Shown one piece after another: positions 18,039 through 26,932 of a stretch of DNA of 64,000 nucleotides (position 1 is its first letter; every line of letters begins with the position of its first letter). The notes under the pieces were generated by a model. It made no database searches and was not told where the DNA came from. It was given only the letters and a program-made list of their open reading frames with translations. The position numbers and the translations under genes are program-made. The stretch is from Arthrobacter cryoconiti (GTDB taxonomy: Bacteria > Actinomycetota > Actinomycetes > Actinomycetales > Micrococcaceae): assembly GCF_020905375.1 (NCBI RefSeq), contig NZ_JAJJBU010000009.1, positions 62,001 through 126,000 of the forward strand, read 5' to 3'.

Positions 18039-19241
18039 ATGGCCGGGTTTTGGGCTGGAATTGATGCTGGAAAGTCCCACCATCATTGTGTCGTGATTGA
18101 TCAGGACGGGAAGAAACTTCTCTCTCGGAAGATCAGTAACAGTGAGGGCGATGTCCTTGATCTTATCGGCGCTGTTCTCTCAGTAGCTGCTGGTCAACAC
18201 GTTCAGTGGGCGACCGATATGCGCAGGGGCTGCTCAACCCTGCTGCTCAGTGTGCTCTTTGGCCACGACCAACAAGTGGTCTACATCCCGGGCAAATCAC
18301 TCCATCACGCCTCCTACTCATACCGGGGAGAGGGCAAGACGGACGCTAAAGATGCGGCAATCATCGCTGACCAGGCACGTATCCGCACTGATCTGTACCC
18401 GATCAATGGTGCACACGAAACAGAAACCGAGCTACGGCTACTGCTAGCGCACCGGTCCGATCTGGCCGCGGACAGGACCCGTGCGATCAACCGGCTTCGG
18501 GCAACCCTGTCCGAATACTTCCCTGCTCTTGAAGCAGAGTTCGACTACGCCCAGTCACAAGTAGCTCTTACCCTGTTGACGAGGTATCAGACCCCGGACG
18601 GCATCAGGCGCTCCGGGATTGCCCGGATCGGTGCCTGGCTGCGCTCTCAAGGATGTCGCACTGGTGCAGGAGTAGCCCAGCGAGCTCACCACGCAGCAAC
18701 GCAACAGCACACCACGGTCACTGCCCAGTCCATTGCGGCAGCCCTCGTGGCTAAACTTGCCGCCCAAGTCCTGGCACTCGATGAGGAATTGAAACAACTC
18801 GGAACCCAGATCGAAGAACGTTTCCGTCAACATCCCGACGCGGAGAACTTGCTTTCCGTTCCGGGATTCGGGCCGCTGCTCAGCGCTGAATTTCTCGCAC
18901 AGACTGGAGGGGACATGGCCGTTTTTGCCTCGGCCGACCGGCTTGCCGCCGTCGCCGGCCTGGCACCGGTACCCCGTGATTCCGGGCGGATCAGCGGGAA
19001 TCTCCACCGTCCGAAACGGTACAACCGGCGTCTCTTACGCGCCTGCTACATGGCTGCGGATGTCGCTTCACGCAGCTGCCCGATTTCAAGGTCCTATTAC
19101 CTGCGAAAACGCGCAGAAGGCAAGACCCATAAGCAAGCCGTCTTGGCCCTAGCCCGCCGCCGGATCAACGTCCTCTGGGCCATCCTCCGCGACCATGTTC
19201 CCTACCAACCCGCCAACCCCACACACATCAAAACCGCTTGA
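18039..19241 (+). CDS. IS110-family transposase (DEDD recombinase)
   Basis: 400 residues, full length. The N-terminal RuvC-like DEDD domain begins WAGIDAGKSHH (first Asp at residue 9) and includes GEGKTDAKDAAIIAD. The C-terminal Transposase_20 domain contains LLSVPGFGPLLSAEFLAQTGG and LAAVAGLAPVPRDSG, whose Ser is the candidate nucleophile. An acidic coiled stretch (ALDEELKQLGTQIEERF) links the domains. RBS AAGGAG lies upstream of the ATG. No frameshift or stop, so it is potentially active. Confidence 0.93.
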   Translation: MAGFWAGIDAGKSHHHCVVIDQDGKKLLSRKISNSEGDVLDLIGAVLSVAAGQHVQWATDMRRGCSTLLLSVLFGHDQQVVYIPGKSLHHASYSYRGEGKTDAKDAAIIADQARIRTDLYPINGAHETETELRLLLAHRSDLAADRTRAINRLRATLSEYFPALEAEFDYAQSQVALTLLTRYQTPDGIRRSGIARIGAWLRSQGCRTGAGVAQRAHHAATQQHTTVTAQSIAAALVAKLAAQVLALDEELKQLGTQIEERFRQHPDAENLLSVPGFGPLLSAEFLAQTGGDMAVFASADRLAAVAGLAPVPRDSGRISGNLHRPKRYNRRLLRACYMAADVASRSCPISRSYYLRKRAEGKTHKQAVLALARRRINVLWAILRDHVPYQPANPTHIKTA

Positions 19242-19277
19242 CAAAACACATTGAGATCCTAGAGCTGGCCATAGGGG

Positions 19278-19694
19278 CTACGGGAGGTCGACTTTCTCAA
19301 AGCTTTTGTACAGGTCGCCGGCTTGGTGAGTGAGGAACGGAATTGGTAGCGGGTGTGGGCTTGCCATGTGGCGGTGTCGGCCAGTTTTTTTGTTGCGGTT
19401 GGCCACGCCGTTGAGCACGATGGGCTGGTCATCATCGGTGCGGCCATCGACGGCGTCCCGGAGGTTTGAGATGTTCATCGTTGGCGCTGCCAGGCCCATC
19501 TCCAACAGGGTGATGCGGATGATGCCGGCATGGTAGGCCTCCACGGCAAGGATCCGGGCGGCCGCACTGAGGTAGATCCTTTTGGTCACCAGCGGCAAGG
19601 CACCGTTGTAGGCGGTGACGCCCACGTCCTCGAAGACACAAGCTCCAAGGAGGAAGTTTTGTTCGTTCGCGTAAGGGGGTGGGGGGCTTGCCAT
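19278..19694 (-). pseudogene. Ferritin-like domain protein fragment
   Basis: The minus-strand frame reads [51 protein letters not shown] and [19 protein letters not shown], the Ferritin_2 (PF13668-type) pattern with its E and E-x-x-H metal ligands. The N-terminal ~100 residues (normally an export signal and first helices) are missing. After VLNGVAN the reading changes to unrelated sequence, so the C-terminus is lost too. It abuts the right end of the IS110 element, but its missing end is not found left of the element. Confidence 0.75.
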
Positions 19695-19723
19695 TCATTT
19701 GCAGACTGCGTCATGCTGGGGCC

Positions 19724-20206
19724 ATGACTGATAACGAAGGAAGAATTACTGTTGCCCGGCTGTTCGATGCCCCGGCGAAGGAAATCTTCAAGGTATTGAG
19801 CAATCCAGCCAACCATGCAGAGCTCGATGGCTCCGCTATGGTGCAGTCCGACGAGAAATCGGACAGGATCACCGCTGTGGGCCAAGTCTTTACCATGAAC
19901 ATGTATCTTGAAAAGCTCGGCGGGGAGTACCAGACGGACAACCATGTGGTCGGATATGACGTAAACAAACTGCTGGCCTGGAAAACGGCGGAGTCCGGAA
20001 AAGAGCCCGCAGGATGGCAATGGATATGGGAGCTGGAGGCGCAATCACCGGAATCCACCAGCGTCTCGCTCACCTATGATTGGAGCCAGGTCACGGACAA
20101 GGATGTGCTGGGGCATATTTCCTTCCCCCTGGTCCAGGCGCACCAGTTGGAGGGGTCGCTTGGGAAGCTGGCCGAAAAAGTGGCCGGACCGCACCACACG
20201 GACTAA
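19724..20206 (+). CDS. SRPBCC-family (polyketide cyclase/START-like) protein
   Basis: 160 residues from ATG 19724. ARLFDAPAKEIFKVLSNPANHAELDGS is the typical N-terminal strand/helix, and VSLTYDWSQVT with the long C-terminal helix completes the helix-grip fold. Such proteins bind hydrophobic ligands; the ligand is unknown. It is an isolated gene between two decayed stretches, with a weak RBS. Confidence 0.82.
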   Translation: MTDNEGRITVARLFDAPAKEIFKVLSNPANHAELDGSAMVQSDEKSDRITAVGQVFTMNMYLEKLGGEYQTDNHVVGYDVNKLLAWKTAESGKEPAGWQWIWELEAQSPESTSVSLTYDWSQVTDKDVLGHISFPLVQAHQLEGSLGKLAEKVAGPHHTD

Positions 20207-20963
20207 CTACGGCAGCTGTTTCCCAATCCCACTGGGCTAGGGTGCTGATTCGAAGTCCAACGGTCGCACTCAACGCCTACCCTGTAGGTGGTCATCGGTC
20301 AGGTAAGAGTTCCAAGGGTGGAATCCACCTACATTGACGCCGATAAAGCGAGAACCACCATCTCCATCACCCTGGGCCGGAGTCGTGAAGGACGGTCCTC
20401 CACCGGAGCATGTGCAGGCCGCTTTGGAAAATCTCGAAACTGGCAGGCTCCGCAGGAGAGGCATTTCCGTATACCCAGTCCGACTCAAAGCCCGGTGAAG
20501 GTGCGGCAGATTTTATCTGTCAACTCAACACATTAGCCGTCTCGAATCCCATAGGATACGAGACGCTACAAAATCTAAGCCCGACACCGAGGGCGCGGCC
20601 AGCAGGCGCTGCGGGCGGGAATCGATCGTTCAAAAAGCTTGTTCCGCACGCACAGGCCTGCCGGCACTTTCGGCGCAACTATTGGTACACGCAAGTTACG
20701 TGGAATCCCGGCATGTTTCACGAATGGCCGCTTCTCAGTGGGGGAGTGTCTCGGTTCCTTGGAAATGAGATATTCTCATTGGCACTTCCGCGCATTGATT
20801 AGCGCCGTGTGGTGCGACGGGGGCCCGGCTGGTCCATGAAAAGAGGCACGCTTTCATCTCGTTACTCCGCCCTCTGGGACGAAGTAACCATCGCCAAAGC
20901 ACTAATTCCCACGAGGTATATGTGCAGCTGCACGTAGAGACATTTCCCGGCTTGGCCACTAAA
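20207..20963. other. Non-coding / decayed stretch
   Basis: No supported gene in ~750 bp. Open frames here lack recognisable motifs. A hairpin-forming sequence lies at 20538-20565. The stretch lies between the SRPBCC gene and the end of the GMC oxidoreductase gene and looks like mobile-element debris. Confidence 0.5.
20538..20565. repeat. Imperfect 28-bp palindrome (CGTCTCG...CGAGACG)
   Basis: Arms CGTCTCG (20538-20544) and CGAGACG (20559-20565) pair perfectly; after one A/A mismatch the inner ATCC/GGAT pair around a CATA loop. No T-run follows. It could be an insertion-sequence end, a recombination site or an RNA hairpin. Confidence 0.55.
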
Positions 20964-22484
20964 TTACGAGCCCACGAGCACGTGCGCTAGGCGTTCTCCG
21001 ATCATGACGGATGGGGCATTGGTGTTTCCCGTGGGTATTAGGGGCATGATCGAGGCATCGGCAATACGCACCCCGGACAGACCATGGACTCTGAATGTGC
21101 CGGGGTCGACGACGGAAAGTGCGTCAACCCCCATCTTGCACGTGCCGACCTGGTGGTGATAAGTCACCACTGATTCACGGACGTATTGTTCCAACTCATC
21201 GTCAGAAATTCCGGGCCCGGGATAAATTTCTTCCGGTTCCCATCCTGCCAAGGCTTGGGTGCGCCCAATCTCACGGCACTGGCGAACGGACGCCACTAAG
21301 GCATCCACGTCGGCCTGCTCCGAGAGGGCGCCCAGATCAATCAGAAGCGGATTCTGCTCGCCGGGGCCGCTGAGGGTGATCTCCCCACGGCTCTGTGGCC
21401 GAACCAAACCGCCGAGCATGGAAAAAGCGTTGTCGGGCCCGGTCATTTCTCCTTGTGCGTAGTCCTGGGAATACATGGGAACTGAGAAGAAGATCGGCTG
21501 GGTGTCTGCTACGGGAAGATCGGGATGGCTCTTGGCAAAGAAGTGGACCTCGGCTGGCGCAACATCACCCATGGGGACCGGCTTGGCTTTGGTGGTGAAG
21601 ATGACGGGAGAGAGAAGGTGGTCCTGTAGGTTCTTTCCGACACCGGGCAAATCGTGAACCGCTTGGATTCCGGCATCACGCAATTCCGCGGCTGGACCAA
21701 TCCCTGAACGCAGTAGTATTTCTGGGGTGTTGATGGCTCCCGCTGACAGGATGGTTTCCCCGGCCTGAATCATCTGTCTGCTGCCCTTATGATCGAACTC
21801 GACGCCGGTCACGTGACCATCCGCAATGAGAAGGCGGCGCACATGGGCGCCTGTAAGTAGAGTCAGGTTTGGGTGCTCCGCTACCGGTTTTAGGTAGGCA
21901 TGCCAGGTGTTGAAGCGTTTGCCATCGCGGACGTTTAGTTGCATGCGCGAGACGCCCTCCACGCTCCCGGAGTTGTAATCCTCATTGAATGCAATGCCAA
22001 TTTCTTGCGCACCGGCCAGCATGTCTTCCTGGATGGGGTTGCGCGCAAAGTCTTGGACAACATCGAGTAACCCTGAGCCGCCATGTGTTTTCGAGGATCC
22101 GCCGTCGAAGTTTTCGATGGTCTTGTAGAAAGGCAGTACGTCATCCCATCCCCATCCTGGGCATCCTGACTTTTCCCAGTTGGTGTAATCCCAGCGGTCA
22201 CCACGGACCCATATGGTGGCATTGAGAGCATGGGATCCACCCATGACCTTTCCGCGGGGTAGGTGAATACGCCGTCCGGCGCATCCTGCCTGCTCGGTGG
22301 TGTAGTAGTCCCAATCCTGTTCACTATGCCAGAGCATGCCTAGGTTGTAGAGCGGGGGGATGTTCGGATTGATGTCGTAGTCTCCGGCCTCAAGAACAGC
22401 AATTCGTTTTCCTGCGTCCAGCAATCTGCGGGCAATAACGTTGCCCGCAGAACCTGCGCCAATGAGAACGTAATCAAATTCCAT
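20964..22484 (-). CDS. GMC-family flavin oxidoreductase (choline dehydrogenase-like)
   Basis: 506 residues. The FAD-binding start is YVLIGAGSAGNVIARRLLDAG. GMC signatures are HLPRGKVMGGSHALNATIW and GAINTPEILLRSGIGPA. The C-terminal catalytic region has YHHQVGTCKMG (His) and NTNAPSVMIGERLA. It oxidises an alcohol or sugar alcohol; substrate unknown. It is a lone gene between decayed mobile sequences. Distance and relics make operon membership with the catabolic cluster to its right unlikely. Confidence 0.92.
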   Translation of the reverse strand: MEFDYVLIGAGSAGNVIARRLLDAGKRIAVLEAGDYDINPNIPPLYNLGMLWHSEQDWDYYTTEQAGCAGRRIHLPRGKVMGGSHALNATIWVRGDRWDYTNWEKSGCPGWGWDDVLPFYKTIENFDGGSSKTHGGSGLLDVVQDFARNPIQEDMLAGAQEIGIAFNEDYNSGSVEGVSRMQLNVRDGKRFNTWHAYLKPVAEHPNLTLLTGAHVRRLLIADGHVTGVEFDHKGSRQMIQAGETILSAGAINTPEILLRSGIGPAAELRDAGIQAVHDLPGVGKNLQDHLLSPVIFTTKAKPVPMGDVAPAEVHFFAKSHPDLPVADTQPIFFSVPMYSQDYAQGEMTGPDNAFSMLGGLVRPQSRGEITLSGPGEQNPLLIDLGALSEQADVDALVASVRQCREIGRTQALAGWEPEEIYPGPGISDDELEQYVRESVVTYHHQVGTCKMGVDALSVVDPGTFRVHGLSGVRIADASIMPLIPTGNTNAPSVMIGERLAHVLVGS

Positions 22485-22749
22485 ATTCGTTGTCCTATCG
22501 TGTAGCTACCTTATGATCTGGGACTGGCCCGACTTACTTCATTCGCTCGGGTGCGCGTTCTAGGTCATGAACTGAACGTTGGGGGCATGCTTTGGAATGC
22601 CCCACCTCTAATGTGACTAGGATCACAAGTTGGAAGCTTGGCTTTGCGCGCATAGCTCTTGCCAATAGGCGCCAAGTGTTCCGGCGGAATGGGGCTGGAC
22701 CTACTTCGTGCCGCCGCCAATAACGCCCTGAACGTGACGGAATCGGATG

Positions 22750-23056
22750 TTATCCGGGTTCCAGGGTGAGGTAGCGGTAGACTGTGGCGCGGCTTGCTCC
22801 GATGATTTTGCCGATGTCGGCTGCTTGCAGTTCTTGTTTTTGAGTACGTTGGCTAGTTTCACCTTGAGGTGGGAAGCCGTGACTCTTGGCGTCGTGCTTT
22901 GCGGCCGTGGGCGGCCGCGATGGCCATACCGGCTTTGGTCCCGCTGATCCCATGGTCTCGGCAGATCCGTTCACAACCGGTAGCTTCCAGCTCCCGAATC
23001 TGCATCTCGGTTTCCTGGTCCACGGTGCTCACCCGGGCGCATCCAAGACGCGTCAT
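22750..23056 (-). pseudogene. Serine resolvase/invertase pseudogene with internal deletion
   Basis: The N-terminus LGCARVSTVDQETEMQIREL keeps the catalytic Ser, then GISGTKA joins directly to GMAIAAAHGRKA, which in intact Hin/Tn3-type resolvases lies about 90 residues later. After that the frame shifts, and the HTH LQAADIGKIIGASRATVYRY is read in another frame to the stop. The core of the catalytic domain is therefore missing. Confidence 0.85.
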
Positions 23057-23310
23057 GAACTTCCGACCGTACTTTCTTGTCGGAGGTTATTTTTCCCTGA
23101 TGTTGAGAATAGCGGGATGAGACACATTGTTGGGATTTCTAGGGTTTCACGCAAACCACGGGTACTCGGCGATTCAGGGCGATTAGCATCATCAGATGTT
23201 GGCTCAGGGGAGTGACGGCTGGTTGTCCCATCAATGGTTCCTTTGATGAGATTTATAGTCGGATGTGGGTCACTGGGCCACCACGCGCAATCGGTAGTTG
23301 CGTCCGGGGA

Positions 23311-23721
23311 CTAGTGTGTCTCAGCGGTGACGAGTGGGTCCGGTTCAGGGTAGCTTATTGTTCCTGCCATCTCTATTGCGAAACCGTTCCGTACCCAGTA
23401 CTCGTAGCCGCCAATCAGCTCGCGGACGTCGAAATCTGCCGCGAGCAGTCGGTGTGCGGTGTTCGTTGCACCGTTGCAGCCCGGGCCCCACCCGTAAATG
23501 ATCAGGCAGCGGTCGTGGGGGAGGGTGTCCGGGAGGGTATCCAGCGCATCTGCAGGCAAATGCAGCGCGCCGGTTATATGGCCGTGGTCCCACGATTGCT
23601 GTTTACGGCTGTCGATGATTACCGCGGAGCCGCTGGCTTGAGCGCCAGCGGCCGCCACTGCATCGATCTCGTAGGCGAGCTTTGCTTCGATGAACGCGAG
23701 CATCTCGGTGCGGGTGGGCAT
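23311..23721 (-). CDS. Rhodanese-like domain protein
   Basis: 136 residues, a single rhodanese domain: VIIDSRKQQSWDHGHITGALHLP is the CH2A region and IYGWGPGCNGATNTAHRL carries the active-site Cys loop. Its ATG overlaps the stop of the KDPG aldolase gene by one base, so it is the last gene of the catabolic cluster. Sulfurtransferase activity is possible; its role in the pathway is unclear. Confidence 0.88.
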   Translation of the reverse strand: MPTRTEMLAFIEAKLAYEIDAVAAAGAQASGSAVIIDSRKQQSWDHGHITGALHLPADALDTLPDTLPHDRCLIIYGWGPGCNGATNTAHRLLAADFDVRELIGGYEYWVRNGFAIEMAGTISYPEPDPLVTAETH

Positions 23722-24353
23722 TACTGCCTTGCCGACCCGCGGGGGCTATCATTGCCTAGCAGCGTTGCGAGCCGAGGGAGCTGGTCAGGGTCTTCAAGGG
23801 CCGAACCCACGGCGACAACGCGTGCTCCCGCAGCCAGGAACGTACCCGCGTTGGCAGCATCCATACCGCCGGTTGTGACAAATTTGGCCTGTGGGAAAGG
23901 ACCGTGCATTGCCTTTATCCATTGGGTGCCCAACACGGAGGCAGGGAACGCTTTGAGCCACGTCAGCCCGGACTTCAGTGCCAGCTGGACCTCTGTGGCG
24001 GATCCAACCCCTGGCATCGGGGGCATCCCTGACTCCGAGGATGCCCGAACGACCTCCAAGTCGAAACCCGGGCTGACAGTGAAGGAAGCCCCCGCGGCGG
24101 CAGCTAGACGAACGTGTTCAATAGAGACCACGGTGCCCGCGCCCACCGCTTTTCCGCGTTCACGTGCCGCCGTAGCAACAGCTTTCAGGGCACTGACGTC
24201 TTCCTCCGTCTGGATGGGGATTTCGACGACGTCGATGCCAAGGTCCCAGGCTATCGTCGCGACAGCGAGGCTTCGTTCTGTGCCCATGCCGCGAAGAATT
24301 GCCATCAGTGGTGCAGTAGTGAATATCTCGCTGAACTGCGCGTTTTCAGTCAT
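23721..24353 (-). CDS. eda: 2-dehydro-3-deoxy-6-phosphogluconate (KDPG) / 4-hydroxy-2-oxoglutarate aldolase
   Basis: 210 residues, class I aldolase. The catalytic base Glu is in VVEIPIQTEED and the Schiff-base Lys in LTWLKAFPASVLG; the phosphate-binding segment is FVTTGGMDAANAGTFL. It splits KDPG to pyruvate and glyceraldehyde 3-phosphate. It sits directly downstream of a KDG kinase, matching its substrate supply. Gap to the kinase is 35 nt; it overlaps the rhodanese start. Confidence 0.93.
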   Translation of the reverse strand: MTENAQFSEIFTTAPLMAILRGMGTERSLAVATIAWDLGIDVVEIPIQTEEDVSALKAVATAARERGKAVGAGTVVSIEHVRLAAAAGASFTVSPGFDLEVVRASSESGMPPMPGVGSATEVQLALKSGLTWLKAFPASVLGTQWIKAMHGPFPQAKFVTTGGMDAANAGTFLAAGARVVAVGSALEDPDQLPRLATLLGNDSPRGSARQ

Positions 24354-24388
24354 TTCTTTGCTCTGTCCTTAGAATGCGTGAATTTTGG

Positions 24389-25330
24389 TTAGATTTTGCT
24401 GGTTTGGGTGGGAACCGGTTCGGCGATGAAGTCACTGGTGGAAAGCAGTACGAGCCGCGCGCGTTCGTGGCCTGCCCGCAATCGAACGGCGGTGGGATCT
24501 CCTCGAAGAGCCGCAGAGAGGTACCCCGCGGCAAAGGCGTCACCGGCTCCTACGGCCTCGATCACCTCGGTGGGGATGGCCGGTTCGAACGCCCGTGTCC
24601 CGGCGCTGAATTCGGTTGCCCCCACATCGCCGTCCTTGATGATGAGCCGCCCGGTGTCCGGCAGGATCGCGTGGACGTCTTCCGGCGTGACGCAGTCCCA
24701 CAGTGACTGTGCTTCGTCCAGGCCGACAAAGACAATGTCTGCCCGGTTGGCCAGGGAGAGTAGTGCCGGTGCCGCTGCGCCGGCACGCCAGAGTGAGGGC
24801 CGGTAGTTGACGTCGAAGCTCAGTGACGCGCCGCTTCCGGCAACCCGTTCGAACACGGCCTCGACAAGATCGGCGCAGGATGACGAGAGTGCTGACGTAA
24901 TTCCGGACAGGTGAACAATCTCGGCCTGTTCAAGTGGCACGGACGCCACCGTTGAGGGACCCATTCGAGAGGCCGCTGAATCGCGGCGGTAGTAAAGCAC
25001 ACCGCGTCCGGGGTCCTTGAAATAGACCCCGGTAGAAGCATCTGGATTGTTGGTCACCCATCGAACGTCGACTCCGTGGCGTTCGATGGATGTTCGGATG
25101 CGGCGGCCGAGAACGTCCTCACCCAACACGCTCACCCATGCCGAGGGAATGCCAAGGTGTGCGGCGTGGCTGGCCACATTCGACTCTGCGCCACCCGGAT
25201 GAAGACTCAGTTTTGATGCCGTTGCCAACGGTTCGGCGTGCTCGGGGGTGAGCATCATCATCGTCTCGCCAATGGTGATCAGACGTGGAATGGGTCCGGC
25301 GGTTGCCGTTGCCCGTGCAGTGTGTGGCAT
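24389..25330 (-). CDS. kdgK: PfkB-family 2-keto-3-deoxygluconate kinase
   Basis: 313 residues. PfkB features: LHPGGAESNVASHAAHLG near the N-terminus (sugar-binding G-G-A-x-x-N-V-A) and VIEAVGAGDAFAAGYLSA at the C-terminus (anion hole and catalytic Asp). STGVYFKDPGRGVLYYRRDSAAS is typical of KDG kinases. It phosphorylates KDG to KDPG for the next gene's aldolase. An 8-nt gap separates it from the deacylase gene. Confidence 0.88.
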   Translation of the reverse strand: MPHTARATATAGPIPRLITIGETMMMLTPEHAEPLATASKLSLHPGGAESNVASHAAHLGIPSAWVSVLGEDVLGRRIRTSIERHGVDVRWVTNNPDASTGVYFKDPGRGVLYYRRDSAASRMGPSTVASVPLEQAEIVHLSGITSALSSSCADLVEAVFERVAGSGASLSFDVNYRPSLWRAGAAAPALLSLANRADIVFVGLDEAQSLWDCVTPEDVHAILPDTGRLIIKDGDVGATEFSAGTRAFEPAIPTEVIEAVGAGDAFAAGYLSAALRGDPTAVRLRAGHERARLVLLSTSDFIAEPVPTQTSKI

Positions 25331-25338
25331 CGATATCC

Positions 25339-26907
25339 CTAATTTTTGGTGTGTTCGCGCCGGAGGCCTAGGCCGGGTGTGATGGTCGAGAGTCTGCCGC
25401 CGGCCAGGACCTGTTGGCCGGCCACGAGCACGTCGTCGATTCCTATCGCTTCGCCGAGGGGTTTTTCATAGGTGGCGGTGTCAGTGACCGCTTGTGGGTC
25501 GAGGACGATGAGGTCGGCCTTCCAGCCTGCTGCGATCCGGCCGCGTCGTCCGAGGCTGAAGCGCGCTGCCGGCGCGGTGGACAAGTGCTGCACTGCTTCT
25601 GGCCATGACCAGGTAGGTGTTTCGCGCACGTATTCACGTAGGTATCTGGCGAAGGTTCCACGTGCCCGTGGATGCGGGTGGGCACCGATGAAGATTCCAT
25701 CGGAGCCTCCCATATGACCTTCTTGGGAGAAGATGGTGGCCAGCTCTGCGATGGAACGCTGGTGCGGTACCGCCATGACGGCGTTGACCTCCAGATGGGA
25801 GGCGGCCAGTAAGTCCAAGGTGATCTCGATTGCATCGGTGCCGGCATGCTCGGCAGCGGCTTCAAGGGTGAGGCCGTGTGCCCAAGCGAATTCAGGGGCG
25901 GCAATGTGGGCCAGCGTGATCATGGAAGGCCACTCGGGTCCCAGACTCGCGTTGTGTTCGATTTTAGGGAACCAGTCACGGCGCAGTCTCCCGCGCTCAG
26001 CCGGATCGCTGATGAGATTGATGACCGTATCGGCCGGCAATACCGAAAGTTCCGGCGGCAGCAGCGGCATGGCCAGCAACGTGCAACCACGGGTATATGG
26101 ATAGGCGTCAAAGGTCGTGTCCACTCCCGCGTCCCGGAGGAGCTTCAACTGGCTGCCGATGATGGCAGCCTGCGCATGAAAGTGGGAAATGTGGACGCGG
26201 GCCCCCGATTCCGCAGCAATGTGGGCGATCTCAGAAATACCGGCGGCAGAATTCGCCTCGTAACCTCCGCGCATATGCGTGACGTAGAGCCCTCCGGCGG
26301 CAGCGACTGGCTTGCACAGGGCAGCGATCTCGTCAGCGGTTGCGAAGATGCCCGGCACGTAGTCCAGCCCGGTGGAAATCCCGACGGCACCGTCACGCAT
26401 CCCCTGTTCAACCAAGGCAACCATTCGGACGATCTGCGATTCGTTGGCGGGAGCACTTGATCTTCCGCAGACTTCTGAGCGAACGGTTCCCGCGGGGACA
26501 AGGTAGGCGAAATTGAGTCGGGACCGGCCCGCGACCGCTGCGAGATAGCTGGCTACGCCGCCCCCGGCATACTGCGGATGTCCGCCATTGATGGCTGCGA
26601 AGTACTTGCTCGCGTACTCGCCGTTGCCCGGGGCATAAGAGACTCCGTCCTGCCCGGTCACCACCGTCGTCACGCCCTGTTTCAGCACGGCTTGTTGAAC
26701 GGCGTCGTCCGCAACGAGTCCGTCGGCGTGTGAATGGACATCGATGAATCCGGGCAGGACCAGGCGGCCGTGACACTCGATGGCACGATCACCTGTCGAT
26801 GGCGCGACGTCGCCAACCTCCGTGATTGTTGTTCCTTCGATTGCGACGTCTGCTTTACGCATGACGCCGTCGTCTACGATCGTGCCGCCGCGCATCACCA
26901 AACGCAT
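25339..26907 (-). CDS. N-acyl-D-amino-acid deacylase-type amidohydrolase
   Basis: 522 residues, amidohydrolase superfamily. Metal ligands are in FIDVHSHADGLV, then GISTGLDYVPG, HMRGGYEANSA and VHISHFHA, and the C-terminal Asp region MGGSDGIFIGAHPHPRARGT; this is the D-aminoacylase pattern. It removes an acyl group from an N-acyl amino acid of D configuration or an amino sugar acid. The neighbours (PLP deaminase, KDG kinase, KDPG aldolase) suggest N-acetyl-D-glucosaminate as the physiological substrate; that is inference. Confidence 0.87.
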   Translation of the reverse strand: MRLVMRGGTIVDDGVMRKADVAIEGTTITEVGDVAPSTGDRAIECHGRLVLPGFIDVHSHADGLVADDAVQQAVLKQGVTTVVTGQDGVSYAPGNGEYASKYFAAINGGHPQYAGGGVASYLAAVAGRSRLNFAYLVPAGTVRSEVCGRSSAPANESQIVRMVALVEQGMRDGAVGISTGLDYVPGIFATADEIAALCKPVAAAGGLYVTHMRGGYEANSAAGISEIAHIAAESGARVHISHFHAQAAIIGSQLKLLRDAGVDTTFDAYPYTRGCTLLAMPLLPPELSVLPADTVINLISDPAERGRLRRDWFPKIEHNASLGPEWPSMITLAHIAAPEFAWAHGLTLEAAAEHAGTDAIEITLDLLAASHLEVNAVMAVPHQRSIAELATIFSQEGHMGGSDGIFIGAHPHPRARGTFARYLREYVRETPTWSWPEAVQHLSTAPAARFSLGRRGRIAAGWKADLIVLDPQAVTDTATYEKPLGEAIGIDDVLVAGQQVLAGGRLSTITPGLGLRREHTKN

Positions 26908-26932
26908 GGTGTTTTCCTTTCAGACTTGTCGG

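Larger units (their letters stand above)
17700..19260 (+). mobile_element. IS110-family insertion sequence (approximate limits)
   Basis: Contains one intact DEDD transposase gene with a ~340-nt non-coding left end and a very short right end (about 20 nt after the stop). A long left and short right end is the IS110-group layout, as opposed to IS1111. No terminal inverted repeats are visible, as expected. Limits are estimates; the right core may be the CT at 19259-19260. Confidence 0.75.

Noticed and set aside
23212-24372. 386-residue + strand frame
   Set aside because: Antisense to rhodanese and KDPG aldolase genes, which have clear motifs.
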